This document shows, piece by piece, positions 12,503-24,348 of a DNA stretch of 64,000 nucleotides. Source of the DNA: Endomychus coccineus (lineage: Eukaryota > Arthropoda > Insecta > Coleoptera > Endomychidae); the NCBI GenBank assembly GCA_958510875.1, contig OY294068.1, forward strand, positions 196,254,315-196,318,314. Reading direction: 5' to 3'. How positions within the stretch are numbered: position 1 is the first letter of the stretch; each line of letters opens with the position of its first letter. The notes under the pieces were generated by a model. The model was not told the origin of the DNA. It saw nothing but the letters and a program-made list of their open reading frames with translations, and ran no database searches. The translations under genes were made by a program, and so were the position numbers.

Positions 12503-12953
12503 CTTTCATATTTTTCCGACTCACAGAAGCCACAACCAAATCTTGAGGCTTTTGTGCACGAGGTTTATGCGTTGCAGTGCCCAAGTGGTGATCAACTTAA
12601 AACTTTTTTCCACATACAATCTGTAAATTGGAAATAAAAAAGTTAACCAATAAACTTGTACTACTTCGCCAGTTTAAGACTAATTTGATTGGTTTTCACC
12701 TCTACTAAAATTTTATAGACATCAGGATGTAAAACAAAGGGCGGTTTCCTCAGTCAATTTCGATCTTGGGAACAGCGTTAACCAAACGCACTGCATATTA
12801 AAATTTTATAAAATTTGTTTCTCGTAGTGTCTCCTATCAACTATTTTTTGAATTTTGATCGTAGGATTTTTCTTGAAGAAGAAATGTCACATTTTCATCA
12901 TAAAATAGTCATGTCTTGGATAGTAGACTTCCGCGGACAGCTAATCTTGAATT

Positions 12954-13144
12954 GGATTCCGCGTCACAATAGCTCGACTTGATGCCGACGTTTCGCCAAC
13001 CATTACAGGTGGCATCTTCAGGGCAGGCTTGAGGCTTGAACTGAAACTGAGTTTCAGTTCAAGCCTCAAGCCTGCCCTGAAGATGCCACCTGTAATGGTT
13101 GGCGAAACGTCGGCATCAAGTCGAGCTATTGTGACGCGGAATCC
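12954..13144. repeat. Perfect palindrome, 95-bp arms
   Basis: Left arm 12954-13048 and right arm 13050-13144 are exact reverse complements, with G13049 as the only unpaired base. Each arm contains one hammerhead-like motif, so the two motifs are inverted relative to each other. Confidence 0.9.
13073..13115 (+). ncRNA. Hammerhead-ribozyme-like motif (right arm; mirrored on minus strand in left arm)
   Basis: TGCC (13073-13076) can pair with GGCA (13112-13115) as stem I. CTGAAGA (13077-13083) supplies the core. TGCCA at 13084-13088 pairs with TGGCG (13099-13103, including a U-G wobble) as stem II. GAAA is at 13104-13107, and ACGTC puts a GUC site at 13109-13111. Stem III would be only two pairs without a loop, so a single copy should be weak and activity would need a paired dimer. 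The mirror copy lies at 12983-13025 on the minus strand. Confidence 0.55.
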
Positions 13145-13872
13145 ATCCGGAAGACAAGATTTTTCATAAAATAGTCAGTTTATGACGAACAAAACAATGT
13201 ATGCAAGTCAGTGTCAAGACCATGTTTACACCTTCGCTAAAAATTATTTTAACACCAGTGCCTTAAAATAAATAAATTTTAGACACTGACGCAGTACCTA
13301 TTCTGAAACTTATATTTCAACGTAAAGTTACATTTTCAAATTTTGAAGGAGGTGTGATTCCATTGGCTCAATGTCAATAGCTTCCTCCACTCATAAAATC
13401 TAAAGACGATTGCAATTAGGGTATGTTGGTAACACTAATCCTGAAAAGCTGTTGGAATTTCGGGAAAAATCATATTGATTTTGTGACGGCAATCGGCTTA
13501 ACGCTCAGTAGGGTCTATTGTCGTATTATGCTTATATCGATATGAGGTATTTCCGAGGGATTCCTGTTTCGCTTATTTCATTACCTATTTCCACAAATGT
13601 TTGTTCATATTGGAAATTTTTATTTTTTGCAGAAATCCGAAAATACCTGAAAATATGCACTTTTAATGAATGCATATGCACTTATACAATTTATTCAAAA
13701 CATGCAAATATGCATTTTGCATATTTCCCGAGCTCTACTGATTAAAAAGGTATTAAGTATTGAGATATTGGTGTTTATGTTTCAACTGCTGAAGAAGCTA
13801 AAAGATAAGTACCAAGTTGCTATGAGGAAGTTGAATATTTTTTAATTCCAATCCATCGTTGTTGTATTGGGG

Positions 13873-14165
13873 CTCCTTGCTTATAGTTTTAGTAAAAAAC
13901 ACAACTTCGTTTTATTAAACAAACAAATCGCAAGTAAATTGGTTATCTCTTGTTTAATACAAGGGTTCGTATGATTTTTCTCTAGGAGATTAACTGTTGA
14001 ATTCAAAGTATCTAACGGGGATATACTAGGGAAAAGATTCTGGACATAGGATGAAACTAATTTTGCATTATCTGGAATCACAATATTTTGGATTTTATTG
14101 ATTAACTCATAAGAGTTTCTGATACTATATTTGGGAGAAAATTTAGTGTTTGTTGTAATTGTTTT
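13873..14165 (-). pseudogene. Penelope-like element reverse transcriptase fragment
   Basis: On the minus strand the frame reads FSPKYSIRNSYELINKIQNI, then VIPDNAKLVSSYVQNLFPSI and a NPCIKQEITNLL segment. This matches the part of Penelope-like reverse transcriptases around the first catalytic Asp (usually VSYDV-NLFPSIP). Here that Asp reads as Ser (VSSYVQNLFPSI), so the enzyme is dead. The frame closes near 13881. It sits just outside the right end of the hAT-like element. A GIY-YIG-like segment lies at higher coordinates on the same strand. Confidence 0.65.
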
Positions 14166-14458
14166 TATAACTTTCTCCGATATCTTGACTTATTATCAAA
14201 TAACTATCTACCCTGTGATTAGCATTAGAGTATATATCAGTTTAGCTATTATGTTATCTGTTAGTACTTTGTAATACGTTTGAAGAAGCTACGGTGGTAA
14301 CGAAACCATAGTCACATTCTTAATAAGCTTATGAAAATCGAACTTGTAATAGTTGTTTTATTTAAAGATATTAATTTCAATTTTCTCCAAATTGTTTAAT
14401 ACTTCATTTACTTTTAACTAACTTATGGAGAATCTTGAAATCATCTTTGAAATGATGA

Positions 14459-14573
14459 TCAATTTCTTTGATATAACTTTTGAATCGCCTTTGTTCAAAT
14501 TAAAATGTTCTTTAATTCTAGTTTTGAAAGTTCTTCCTGTTTGGCCTATATAGCATTTATCAGAATTTTCACA
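14459..14573 (-). pseudogene. GIY-YIG endonuclease fragment of a Penelope-like element
   Basis: The minus strand reads CENSDKCYIGQTGRTFKTRI followed by KEHFNLNKGD. The YIGQTGR---TR--EH pattern is the GIY-YIG nuclease signature of Penelope-like elements. The usual order is reverse transcriptase then nuclease, but here the nuclease lies upstream (on the minus strand) of the reverse transcriptase fragment. It may belong to a separate partial copy, since these elements often occur as tandem truncated copies. Stops follow shortly after. Confidence 0.65.
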
Positions 14574-14580
14574 CTCCTAC

Positions 14581-14641
14581 CGTATTATTTGTTCTAAAAG
14601 ATGTAAGCAATGCTACCACATCTTTTAGAAGGAATAATACG
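14581..14641. repeat. Short hairpin, 24-bp arms
   Basis: Arms 14581-14604 and 14618-14641 are inverted copies with two mismatches and a 13-nt loop. The hairpin abuts the GIY-YIG fragment and may be an element end or a small foldback insert. Confidence 0.7.
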
Positions 14642-16899
14642 TTAGGCTGACTTTTGTACTAAGCGTTCAAGCCTTATACTATAGAGGGTATTCTCTTTTA
14701 CTGCGATTACATTGACTCAGTTGCAAAAGTAAAGCGATGGTACGGTGTTTGTACAATTGGTATTGCAAATCGTTTTTATCAAATGTTTATCATATGAAAT
14801 GATCGTCTAGGACTGATTCTAACTAAATATGGTATAGATTATAGTTGATAATAATCGAATATGTGCGAGTTCATGATTGGATAAGAATGTAGGAGGTATA
14901 TAATTTTATTATAAAGAAAGTAACATTCAACTTAAAAGTGTTGTCCAAAGTTATTTCAAAACGGCTAGGCGGAAAGAGGTTTGGCTCAAACGATGAGGTC
15001 ATCGCTTGAACAACCGACTATTTTTGGAGTGTATCGGGCTACATGGAGATTATGTTGAGAAATAAAATAAGTTTTGACCAAATAAATCATTTCCCTCGTA
15101 TACGCTATAGTGAAAACGTGAATATAGTAACCATGTTAAATCATGCTAGAAATTTGAAAAAACCTGGACCGCAACAGTTCTTCATTGCGAGTTATTTGTT
15201 GGAAAATAAACCTGAATTCATTTATTACATCTACAAAAATGGTATCATACTACCTTATATTTAAAGCAAGTTTCAATTCGTTGCTCTGAAAATGTTTCAT
15301 TGGGTTATACTAACGTTTCTATCAAATGCAATCTACATCGCTTAGGGTGTGGAATTATATTTTCCACTTTTATCTTTAGTTGAATCCATTTTTCTAGATA
15401 TTCTATAGACTTATGTCCGATTACTCGTCGATATCTACCAATATTATTTGGGCGATACAAAAGAATCATGTTTATCCTACCTACTGCGCCAATTTACTTT
15501 TTAGTAATCAGTGAGAACACCCGCAAAAGAGAAACTCGACGTCAATTGGAATCAGAATTCGAACAAAGTTCCTGCAATGCTAATCGAAATCGAACCCTAA
15601 TCCACCAGCTTGGTCATAATTTCAATTATCCATAGAATGCCAAATCTGGAAGCATTATTACAAAAGCGATATAGCTAATTTGCAAGGGGAGATGAAATTC
15701 ACAACACAAATATGCTCAGAAGAAATGAGGCTATTTGCTCTTTGTTATTACCGTCATTAAGCTCAAATCACTCAGGCTTCTACAGATTCAATTCAAATTT
15801 TCATGTAATATAGTACATACTTGTAGTATAGTTGATTGAGTATTCGTCCAGATTTGGACTGAATAATATACAATTAACAAATTGCACGAACTGACTGATT
15901 TCCATCCTAACTTACATCAACATAAATTGCATAATTTGAGGTATAGCTCACGTTCTGGCTGTATCATTTGTACCGTGATTAGGTTCAATTAAAGCGGAAA
16001 CCTGTTTGCGTAACATGCAGTAAATGAACGGGGAGAGAACGCCTAATGGAGCGAATATTTGGAGTTGAATTTGACTGCTTGTTTCATTAAAATTGTGTAT
16101 CGCCTATTGCGGTGGCGGGAAATTAAGGGTGCGGAAGAGAGGTGTGGCAGGAAAACAACGTCGCCGCCGGTAGTTTACTAGATTAGAGGGGTCGATGATT
16201 GGAGAAAAAGGAAGCGGAGCCGCAATCCCGATCTGCAAATGCACGACGGAACAAACAGTACGCACCAAAAGTAAATCAGATTGTCACATTCATATCTTAA
16301 TTCTTAACGTGCATATCTTAATGATATCGATGTTTACTGTATGTAAGTTCATAGTAGAATGAATACAAATTCAAAATATGTAGAATGGTGGAATAAATTC
16401 ACAGGAATTGAGAAGTTAATCTGTTAACAATTTTGGAGTAACTCTGATCTCATATCCGGTCATTCGAGGCGAATAAAGTCAGCCTAACCCCCACCACCGA
16501 ATTCAAAAAGGCTTAGCCATGAATTCCCACCTCTTCATGAGATTTCTAACTGCACCAACCATAATTTTCTAGCTTTTATAGCCTTCGGAAAATATTGAAA
16601 AAACCAAAGGCGAGGCTAACGAAAGAGTTTTGAGCTTTTTATGAGCTTCAAAATGCCGTGAGTGGAAATTCTTGAGATGTCAATGAAATTTGACAAAATT
16701 GAAAAACATACATTTCACGTTTATTTTATAAAGTTATTCAACGCCCAGCTAGGGGACGAATCAGATGTGATATGTTGACTAAGACACATTTTCTACCAGA
16801 AGATCTGAACAACCACGACTAGCAAAATCATCCGCCTCATGAAATAACTTGATCTAGCTGGGTGAACTATCATAATTAGAATTGAGCCACAATAGGCCA
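14642..16899. other. No recognisable feature
   Basis: No domain recognised. A 73-aa plus-strand frame at 15043-15264 shows no family signature. The stretch 16040-16200 is GC-richer but not identifiable. Confidence 0.35.
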
Positions 16900-17095
16900 C
16901 ATGGAAAAGCTTTGCACAAAAGAGCCTGTATCCAGACTCTCACCCTTCCCATTAGGAAATGACGAAACGTGGAACAAACTGCATCTAACATCCTGTTAGA
17001 ATGCCCAGCTTTGACATTCCTTAGGCTACTATTCTTCGGTGGAGAAGAGCTGCTTCCAAAGGTAAAGTCTTTTGGCGCTGCCAGAATAGAATAGG
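16900..17095 (+). pseudogene. Possible C-terminal zinc-knuckle tail of a jockey-type retrotransposon
   Basis: One plus-strand frame gives NILLECPALTFLRLLFFGGE, which resembles the H-L-ECP-L---R segment downstream of the RNase H domain in I/R1/jockey-type ORF2 proteins. The cysteine pair expected just before it is not intact. Short and degenerate, so tentative. Confidence 0.35.
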
Positions 17096-17799
17096 CGCAC
17101 ATTGGGCCCAATTCGGCATGAATTCCTACTCGGGCTATTCGCTGTGAGAAATAAATGTCGTCATAGTTTGAGATGATACAGTGTCAGGTAGATGATCAGG
17201 TATATAGTTTATCATTATCTAAATAATCTATTTTGAGTTGTAGCTCGTTTTCCAGAAACTTTTCAAATAAATACCTAAAGCCTTGAACAATTATGTAAAG
17301 AGCAACTCTCTAGGCATGATTCGATCTTTCAAATACGTCATCGGAGAGCCCTTAATTTGTTTCGCTTTCATTATTCAACTGACAAAAGCATAAAATTCAT
17401 CATAAATTAAGCCAATAGCAATCACAAGTTTCACATAGTTACCATGTATAGATAAACGAGTATACCCTCGCGATGTGGTTTAATCACTTCGGTTTTTCAG
17501 TTGGTCCAACAAAGCAAACATAACGAATAATAATCTAAATCTAGAGCCATGATTCAATAACTACATATTTACCAATTTATTCAACTACTTCACAATATGT
17601 TTAAAACGAAGGACTCTATGAAATAGAATCTATGAACCAGAATTTCATCAAATTTATTAGAGTATTTGATCGATGACAGTGTGATATCCCAAAGAGATTC
17701 ATCCTAAATCAGATAGCTCACAATATTTCTATTTTCTTTCGCCATAATGATGCTTATTGAATATAAACATACAACATAACTGTTATTTGTATTATATAG
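17096..17799. other. No recognisable feature
   Basis: Nothing supported. Confidence 0.35.
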
Positions 17800-18110
17800 C
17801 ATAACAAGTGATGAGTCGACAAGGTTCCGAACGTGAGTGCATGACAAGAGTGTCAATGCCGGCACGTAGGTCAACCTTGGCCAACTTATACCATATTACA
17901 GGAGCAAGGCTTCTCCCTGGAGAATAGATATTTAAGTACATCAGATAATAGCTTTAAGTTCAGTTAGTTAAGCTAGAGCAGTTAATTCCTAGTCAGTCTA
18001 AGTTACTATTGGAAAGAACCATGTAGTGAATAATAAAATCATTCATCACATTTCGTACCCGAAGTTGTGATTCCAACCATCTGCCCCTATGTCTAAGTTC
18101 GTTACAAAAC
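17800..18110 (+). repeat. Possible solo LTR-like segment
   Basis: The segment has a TATTTAAG box near 17929 and AATAAAAT near 18030, spaced like the promoter and poly(A) signal of an LTR, and its base composition differs from its surroundings. I could not find a convincing pair of terminal dinucleotides with a target duplication, so the call is weak. Confidence 0.25.
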
Positions 18111-19309
18111 TGCTACTATAACCCAGAACCTAACCTGTTAACTGATAAGACATGGCATTCCTTGCAAGCCAGAGAACAATTCCTTGTCCAGGTATTATAG
18201 GGCGACACTGCCAGCTCTATCATCAGTTATTATAACAGACATATATGCTTTTCGGCATAAGACTTTCCCTTGGAATTCAACTTTCCAACCACGCTGTATC
18301 GAGATAACTACGAACGTTTCCATAGTAATGCTGATATGTCTAAGATTTCCCCCAAGTGTCAAAATGAATATTTGGGAACAACGTTTGCAGATTGAATGAA
18401 ATGAAACATTTCCGTGGATGTAATAATTCACAGAATAATTCAGTCACCCAGACATCGCTCATTCTCCGGCCCTCAGAAAAATAATAACCAAAATTCATTA
18501 TGCTTGGAGTATATTAAATGCACGGTTCAATTTGAAAAGGCAATTTTAAATAACACAGGAGAAATATTCGGAAAATTTATCATAAGAATGTTTTCGTCAG
18601 GAAAAATAATCAGGCAACCGCGAGTAATGTCGTTCTTGGAAAACTAATTCCATGATCATTACACTTGAGTCCCAGTAGAACTGCACGTCAACTAATTCAT
18701 GCATAAGATTCAAGCTATCATCTGGAAGAAATATCGAAACGGCATTCGAATAATTGGACAGTGAAACAAAAGTTCAATAACATTCGACTCCTTTCATTTC
18801 TCTATTTTTCACAATCTTAACTAGAAGTATTAGAGCATGTAAGATTTTGGAGTGCCCTTTTGTGTTTAACGATCCCAACTAGCTCACTAGGATATTATAC
18901 ACTCTGGGCTCATAGTGATACTGTCCTTAGATTCTTGATTGATCGGATTAGCCTGAGCGCCAACTGCTTCAGTCAAAAAAACTTGAGATAGAATCCTGAA
19001 TCGAAAATATCCAGCACTACGAGATGGATAAATGTTGATGGTTATATCAGAGAAATAAAGACAAGTTTCAACCTAACAATTTGGCTTTAATCTTCTGAGT
19101 AATTATAATTTGAACAAAACTAGTTCTTAAACTGATTGTATTGCAAATTTATAAGACAAATTATGTAATTTTCCAATTACTAAAGGATGATAGTGAAACT
19201 CTCGAATTTTATTGAAGTATTTCAAGATAATGGCTCTAACTTGGTTAGTTGCTTACGTTTCAATTTCCTTTTTTTCAGAAATTAAATCATTGATCATTGA
19301 TGTGTCGTA
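18111..19309. other. No recognisable feature
   Basis: Overlapping open frames on both strands at 18184-18647 have no recognised content. Confidence 0.35.
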
Positions 19310-19475
19310 ATATTTGTCCAACGCTATTTGCTGAAGTTTCTCAACTTCTTTGATACAATTTTACTGGCTCAAAGGGACGTTAATAGTAATCTATGAATTA
19401 GACTGTTAAACGGAGCTATCATATATTTAAATGGTGTAGCTGAATCCGCCGGAGTATACCTGTTTGTTAGAGTGG
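19310..19475 (-). pseudogene. Penelope-like reverse transcriptase fragment (C-terminal part)
   Basis: The minus strand reads DSATPFKYMIAPFNSLIHRL, then after a break EVEKLQQIALD. The (H)KIAPFNSLIHRLL segment and the following E---I--IA--N segment are characteristic of the thumb end of Penelope-like reverse transcriptases. It is about 165 bp long, frameshifted and isolated. A second fragment of the same region, also minus strand, lies at 51630-51780. Confidence 0.6.
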
Positions 19476-19589
19476 GTTCAAACAAATTCAGGACGATAAT
19501 CGACTTCCGTCGTTTTTGGCGGAAACCTTAATCTGCACCAGGAATAAGGCATATTTCACGCTTTAAAAGTTTTCCTTCAAAAAAATCCC

Positions 19590-20080
19590 AATGCCTATTT
19601 CTTCTCCCAACATTCTATCGCTGACTCGTACCATGTTCTACGAACAGTATTGGTTTTCTTATATCGTGTAGTGAAAATAAAAAAAAATCTGTTGCAAATC
19701 ATTTACATTTACAACCACTTTAGCTGGTTGCAGTTGTTGCAATTTGATTCATGGATTTTCAAGTGTGTCTGATTCACTGTTAAACTGCTAAAATGAAATA
19801 AATATTCCTCGTTTGACAAAAATAGCGAGGCTCTCATTTAGGGAAATTGTTCAAATGAACTAGTTGTACAAACTTACCACATCCTAGTATGACCTCGTTG
19901 TTAGACTTCACGTTCTAATGAAAGCTGTACAAGACAATTCTGGTCCAGATCAAATAAGTCCTTTTGTACCAGTCAAAATAGAGGCTTCAAACGAAAGTAT
20001 TATTTTGTTCGTGAAAAACACACTTACTTTTTTGCTATGCCACCTACGCAAAGAACCTTCTCCTTCCAACTAAATTCGAT
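19590..20080 (+). pseudogene. Scattered non-LTR retrotransposon fragments
   Basis: Near 19590-19650 the DNA resembles the C-terminal coding end of the retrotransposon copy at 37130-37200 (NAY-LS----R pattern). Near 19915-19975 a plus-strand frame reads AVQDNSGPDQISPFVP, similar to the A--SSPGPDGIP---L motif at the start of the reverse transcriptase. Both are short and broken. Confidence 0.35.
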
Positions 20081-20838
20081 ATAATCGAGGTTACTTGAAA
20101 TATATCATTTCGATTCAAATTATGTAGATGAGGGGTATTCGAAAAATATGCATGTCGATAAATAACACACTTATGTAATTCATTGTACTTTTTTAATATT
20201 GCAACGGAGATATGCAAAACGATAACGCGGTGCTTTTATTATTTTGCGAATAACTGTTTATTTGAAATTCAAATGAAGAACGATATTACCAATTCCATAC
20301 ATCACAGATTCAACTTTAGTTTCGGTCGCGCGTATGTAAATTTGAACATTAAAATTTTCGACGTTATTCCTTCGAACTGCTATAATTATCGCGGATAATA
20401 ACAGGACAAATAGTAACACACAAAACTGAATGACGTTTTATTGAACAATCGAACGAAATGTTGAAGTTGACAGTATACAATGTATGATGGACAATCAAAG
20501 TAACTGTGTACACATAATTTCAGATTTCTATTTTCCCACAGCAATTTTCAACAACAAGAGAATCGTCCGTATTTTACAACAACAGCTACAAAATGCTTGT
20601 ATGTAAAGAGCGCTTGATTTCATCTATCGTAATTTCAATCATAGCCTACTGGAAATTTAGGTCATCACCTAGAATTTGTGACGTCACAAACTCGGGCCGA
20701 CTCTACTACACGAAGCTTGTTGTATTTTGATTCTAGGTCAGTGGACCGAAACTCACTACTCTCGTGGACCCTCAGCGATCTTGAGTGAGGCAATATCTGA
20801 ATGCATGAACGAATGAAGGTGTCTTACGTCCTGTACTT
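20081..20838. other. No recognisable feature
   Basis: Nothing supported. Confidence 0.35.
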
Positions 20839-21730
20839 TTCCACTAGTATGGAAGCAGACAAAAGTCTGTCCGATCTTCGAAGTGGTGACAGAACAGATG
20901 TGCATAATTATAGACCTATAAGCATCGTTTCAAATTTTGCTAAAGCTTTGGAGATTCTTATCTACGATAGAGTATATTTCAAAGTCCATTCACACCTCCT
21001 TAATATACAACAAGGTTTTGTAAGGGGTCGTTCCACATACACCAGCCTGGCATCTATCACACAATACATCGCTTTAAATATGGATTCCGAATTCCAAGTT
21101 GATGTCATATATACCGATCTATCCAAGGCCTTTGACAGGCTTGACCACAGATTTCACCTAGGTAAACTTGATGGAATTGGTTTCTCTGTGCAGCTCTTAT
21201 CTTCCATCACCTCATGTCTTAGTGATTAGTGGCAATTTATCGTAGTAAATGAGCAGAGATCGGTTGAATACCTGGCTCCTTCAGCTGTCCCCCAAGAATC
21301 AGCTTTAAGACCACTGTTTTTTAACATCTTTGTCAATGATATATCAATAGGTCTAAGTGTACTCAATTTTTGTCGATGAGTTTAAAATGTTCTTTGTCAT
21401 CAAATTCACATTTGATTGTTATCTACTTCAGAGAAGTGATGACAAGCCGTCTCTTAATGTTAACAAGTGCTGCGTTACGTCTTACACAAATAAGACCAAC
21501 CCGACTATATTTGATTACAACGTAGAAGGTACTATCCTTAAGAAACCAGCAGCCTACGAAGACCTCGGCGTAATTTTCGATCCCTAACTATCCTTCGCTT
21601 CTCATTTGGAGTCTGTGATGGAGGCTGCTCACAGACTACTTGGGTTTATTGTTCGAAGCTGTCGTGATTTTCCAGACATAGACTTCTTGAAGTACCTGTG
21701 CTTCAGGACGGTTTTTATCCTATCAGGGGC
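20839..21730 (+). pseudogene. Non-LTR reverse transcriptase, jockey/CR1-like, frameshifted
   Basis: The first frame has SGDRTDVHNYRPISIVSNFA (fingers block), then QQGFVRGRSTYTSL and VDVIYTDLSKAFDRLDHRFH, with the first catalytic Asp in TDLSKAFDR. It ends at a stop near 21229. A second frame from 21357 carries CCVTSYTNKTNPTIFDYNV and AAYEDLGVIFD, the post-active-site DLGV-FD block. Thumb remnants (HLLGFI-R) run to about 21700. The YADD active site between the two frames is not recognisable. The 5' endonuclease and the 3' tail are absent. It is a dead partial copy, and the clade is inferred. Confidence 0.75.
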
Positions 21731-21993
21731 ATTCCTAATTCTTTCTTGTTAGATAGATTCAATATGTCATCTTTTTCTTGCAGAAATGAGTATGTGCTCC
21801 ATCGTCTTTCTTTACGGTTGATTGGAATATTCTTAGACAAATAGTAAAATTGATTTGGGAAAATAGAAGGTACGCAATCTTGGGAAAGTTTGGGAATCTT
21901 TCTAGGATACACAAGTATAAATTCATCACTGTTGTTATCCTCTAATAATGTTACTATCAGGAAAATTTTTACAACATACGTATCAATTTTCAT
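21715..21993 (-). pseudogene. Possible THAP-domain (P-element-like) fragment
   Basis: A 92-aa minus-strand frame contains RKIPKLSQDCVPSIFPNQ. This resembles the end of the THAP zinc-binding domain, where an L---AVPSIF segment closes the fold. The cysteines and histidines expected upstream are not visible. It could be an exon of a THAP gene or a P-element relic, or coincidence. Confidence 0.35.
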
Positions 21994-24175
21994 TGGTAAA
22001 GGAAGAATCCCTGAGAAAAATATTTAAAAAAATAAGTTTCATCTGAATTACTGGCAGTTTATCCGGTCTTTAGTAGTAACACCTCTTGTACCTTCTTTCG
22101 TCTCATCTCTACTGATTTGCTGATTCCGTTTTTCTTGATCTTCTATTATAGTTTTTTCTTCGAATACTCTTTTTCTCATCCTTCCGATACCCATCCTCTT
22201 TGTATCCAAACCATCTTACTTCATTTCTTCTGGTTTTGTATTTAATGTTCATCGATATGTGTCATTCCGAACATGATCTAGGTATACTGTGTATTCCCAT
22301 TGTTGTTCCTGATTCTAAGTCCATCGATCAGTATGGGAAGGACTACCTTCTCAAATATTTGTTCCATAGGGAGGTTGTGTTCTTACCATTGAAGTGTTTC
22401 CAGTATTTGACGTTTTTCATGTGTTCTCATCATCTGATGTTTCCCTAATAATCCTAATAGACTGCATCGTAATACTTGTTAGAAGTGATGGTTTTTTTTC
22501 TCTGATAGATTATCTTTTCTCAACATTACACAACGAATGATAAAGATACATATCTATAAACGATGCGACCTGGGATAGGCCATGAATTACGTTTCGCATT
22601 AAAGAGAGGTATAAATCAAAGAAACCGGGGGTCGTTAAAATCATTCTGAAATAATCCCTTATCCAGGTTCTCCCTCATCAGCCAGACTTCTATAAATCAC
22701 ACTTTTAACTTAATAAATGTTTAGACGACACGCGATCTAAATTAATGCTTATTGAAGACTAGAAATCCTTTTAATATCACTGGTGTGGAAGTAATTGTTC
22801 ACAAAGACCGGTTAATCTCTTTAATACATGATTATTATGGAATTAGTGTTTATTATGGGTTGGGAACTGTTTTCCAATGCATTATTACAACCTAGAGTTT
22901 CGATATATTTTCCACTTTTGCTTGTTTCGGAATATAATACTTCTTCTTTCGAAAGTACTAACACATTAGGTCAACATTCAAAAAATAACGAAGATTAGTC
23001 GTAAAAAAATGAATTCTGGAGTCTATAAGTTGAAGCATCTTGTCCAACCTTGAATAGATCAAAGTGGTAGATCTATCTCTAGTGGGTGAACATTTTAGGA
23101 GTTATAGAAATAACAAACTTAATTGCTAAGCTTGCTAAACATTTGCTAGAAACAGGTCACCTATTTTGTTGCAATTTTCAGATCTTACTTGTGGTAATTG
23201 AAGGTAGACTTTCAAATTGTGTTTTCTTACTCGATTTATGTAGTAATAAATTGGACGTACGTATTTTAAATAGCGTCGTATTTTATTTTTATTTGTTAAT
23301 TTGTTTCAATGAATTCTATTAAGTTAGTTTTAGCGATGTGGATTTTTTCAAAACAAATTTAACTTATCTCAAACCTATTTTCACTCAAAAACATTCAGCT
23401 CCACCAAAAAACTGGCGCGTGGCAATATGTTGAGCAGATTTTGTAAAATCTAAGTGAATTAACTAACATAATATGTTTATAATAATTTAATAATTCCCCC
23501 TAAGAAACTGAATATTCCTTAATATTCACAGGCGTGAACGTGACGATACTGATCCAATTTCGACCGAGAAACCATCTCATTAAAAATATCGGAGTGTTTT
23601 AATTGGGAGTTTGTAGCAATATCTCAAGAAATCGAGCATACTTCAAGTAGAAAGTCGTCAGAGTTAAATAAATTCGCCGTCTGAAAGTTGCATACTAATG
23701 AAGATATACTTTCAACATGCTTAAGTTAATTATTCATAAATTAGTTATGGTAATTAATACACGGCAGTAACTGTAAGTTCGTTTAAAATTCCGAGAAATG
23801 GAAATTTAAATACCTCCTCCAAGTTTTTTGTACTGTATATTTTACATCAAACTGCAAAAAGATACACTCTTTCTTAATGTTTCCGGAATAGAATAATTAA
23901 ATTCTTGTATATCAACTATCTTTTATGTATGAGTTATATCGATGCCTTCGTTATAAAACTCAAAGAACATTGAGCTATAATAACCGACTTTTGTCTTGGT
24001 TTGTCGGATATGCAAATAACAGCTGAGGATCAGGCAGCAGGACTTAATACGTGGAAGGAGGAAAAACAATAGAGATTGTGCGGGATACGATTCCCTGAAC
24101 GCTGTATATTAATAGCGTAGTATAAAGGGGTGTCAGGAGTTCGATAGAGAAGACTTCAAAGGGTAGGGTGATTGT
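21994..24175. other. No recognisable feature
   Basis: Several open frames below 85 aa and no recognisable domain or repeat. Confidence 0.35.
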
Positions 24176-24348
24176 TCAGGCATCGTTTGAAAGGCTGTAG
24201 ATGTGCCACCCCCTTTGTAGGCTTCTCTGGCTATTGCCTCTGGTGACACTCAGGCCCACTGGCCCATTGTATCTCGACTTGTTTTGCTTCTTTACGGTGT
24301 CAACTCTAGTATTTCTATTGTACAAGTTCTTTACTGGGTGGGAAATCT

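Larger units (their letters stand above)
12912..13163. mobile_element. 252-bp palindromic insertion flanked by 14-bp direct repeats
   Basis: TCATAAAATAGTCA occurs at 12898-12911 and again at 13164-13177, directly flanking the insert, so it looks like a target-site duplication. The centre of the insert (12954-13144) is a perfect inverted repeat with 95-bp arms around a single base at 13049. Each arm contains GAAGATGCCACC and GGCGAAACGTCGGCATC, the kind of sequence known from Penelope-like element terminal repeats. Variable-length target duplications are also known for those elements. An assembly or amplification foldback artefact is less likely given the direct repeats. Confidence 0.7.
10852..13737. 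mobile_element. hAT-like element with 8-bp target duplication, filled with nested inserts
   Basis: The left end starts TAGAGCTCGGGAAATATGCA and the right end carries its inverse (TGCATATTTCCCGAGCTCTA). Outside the ends are CTGATTAC (10844-10851) and CTGATTAA (13738-13745), an 8-bp target duplication with one mismatch, as expected for hAT elements. Inside are a transposase fragment (11006-11188, minus), a large foldback repeat (11366-12502), and a 252-bp palindromic insertion (12912-13163). The 2.9-kb length is therefore mostly later insertions. Confidence 0.75.
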
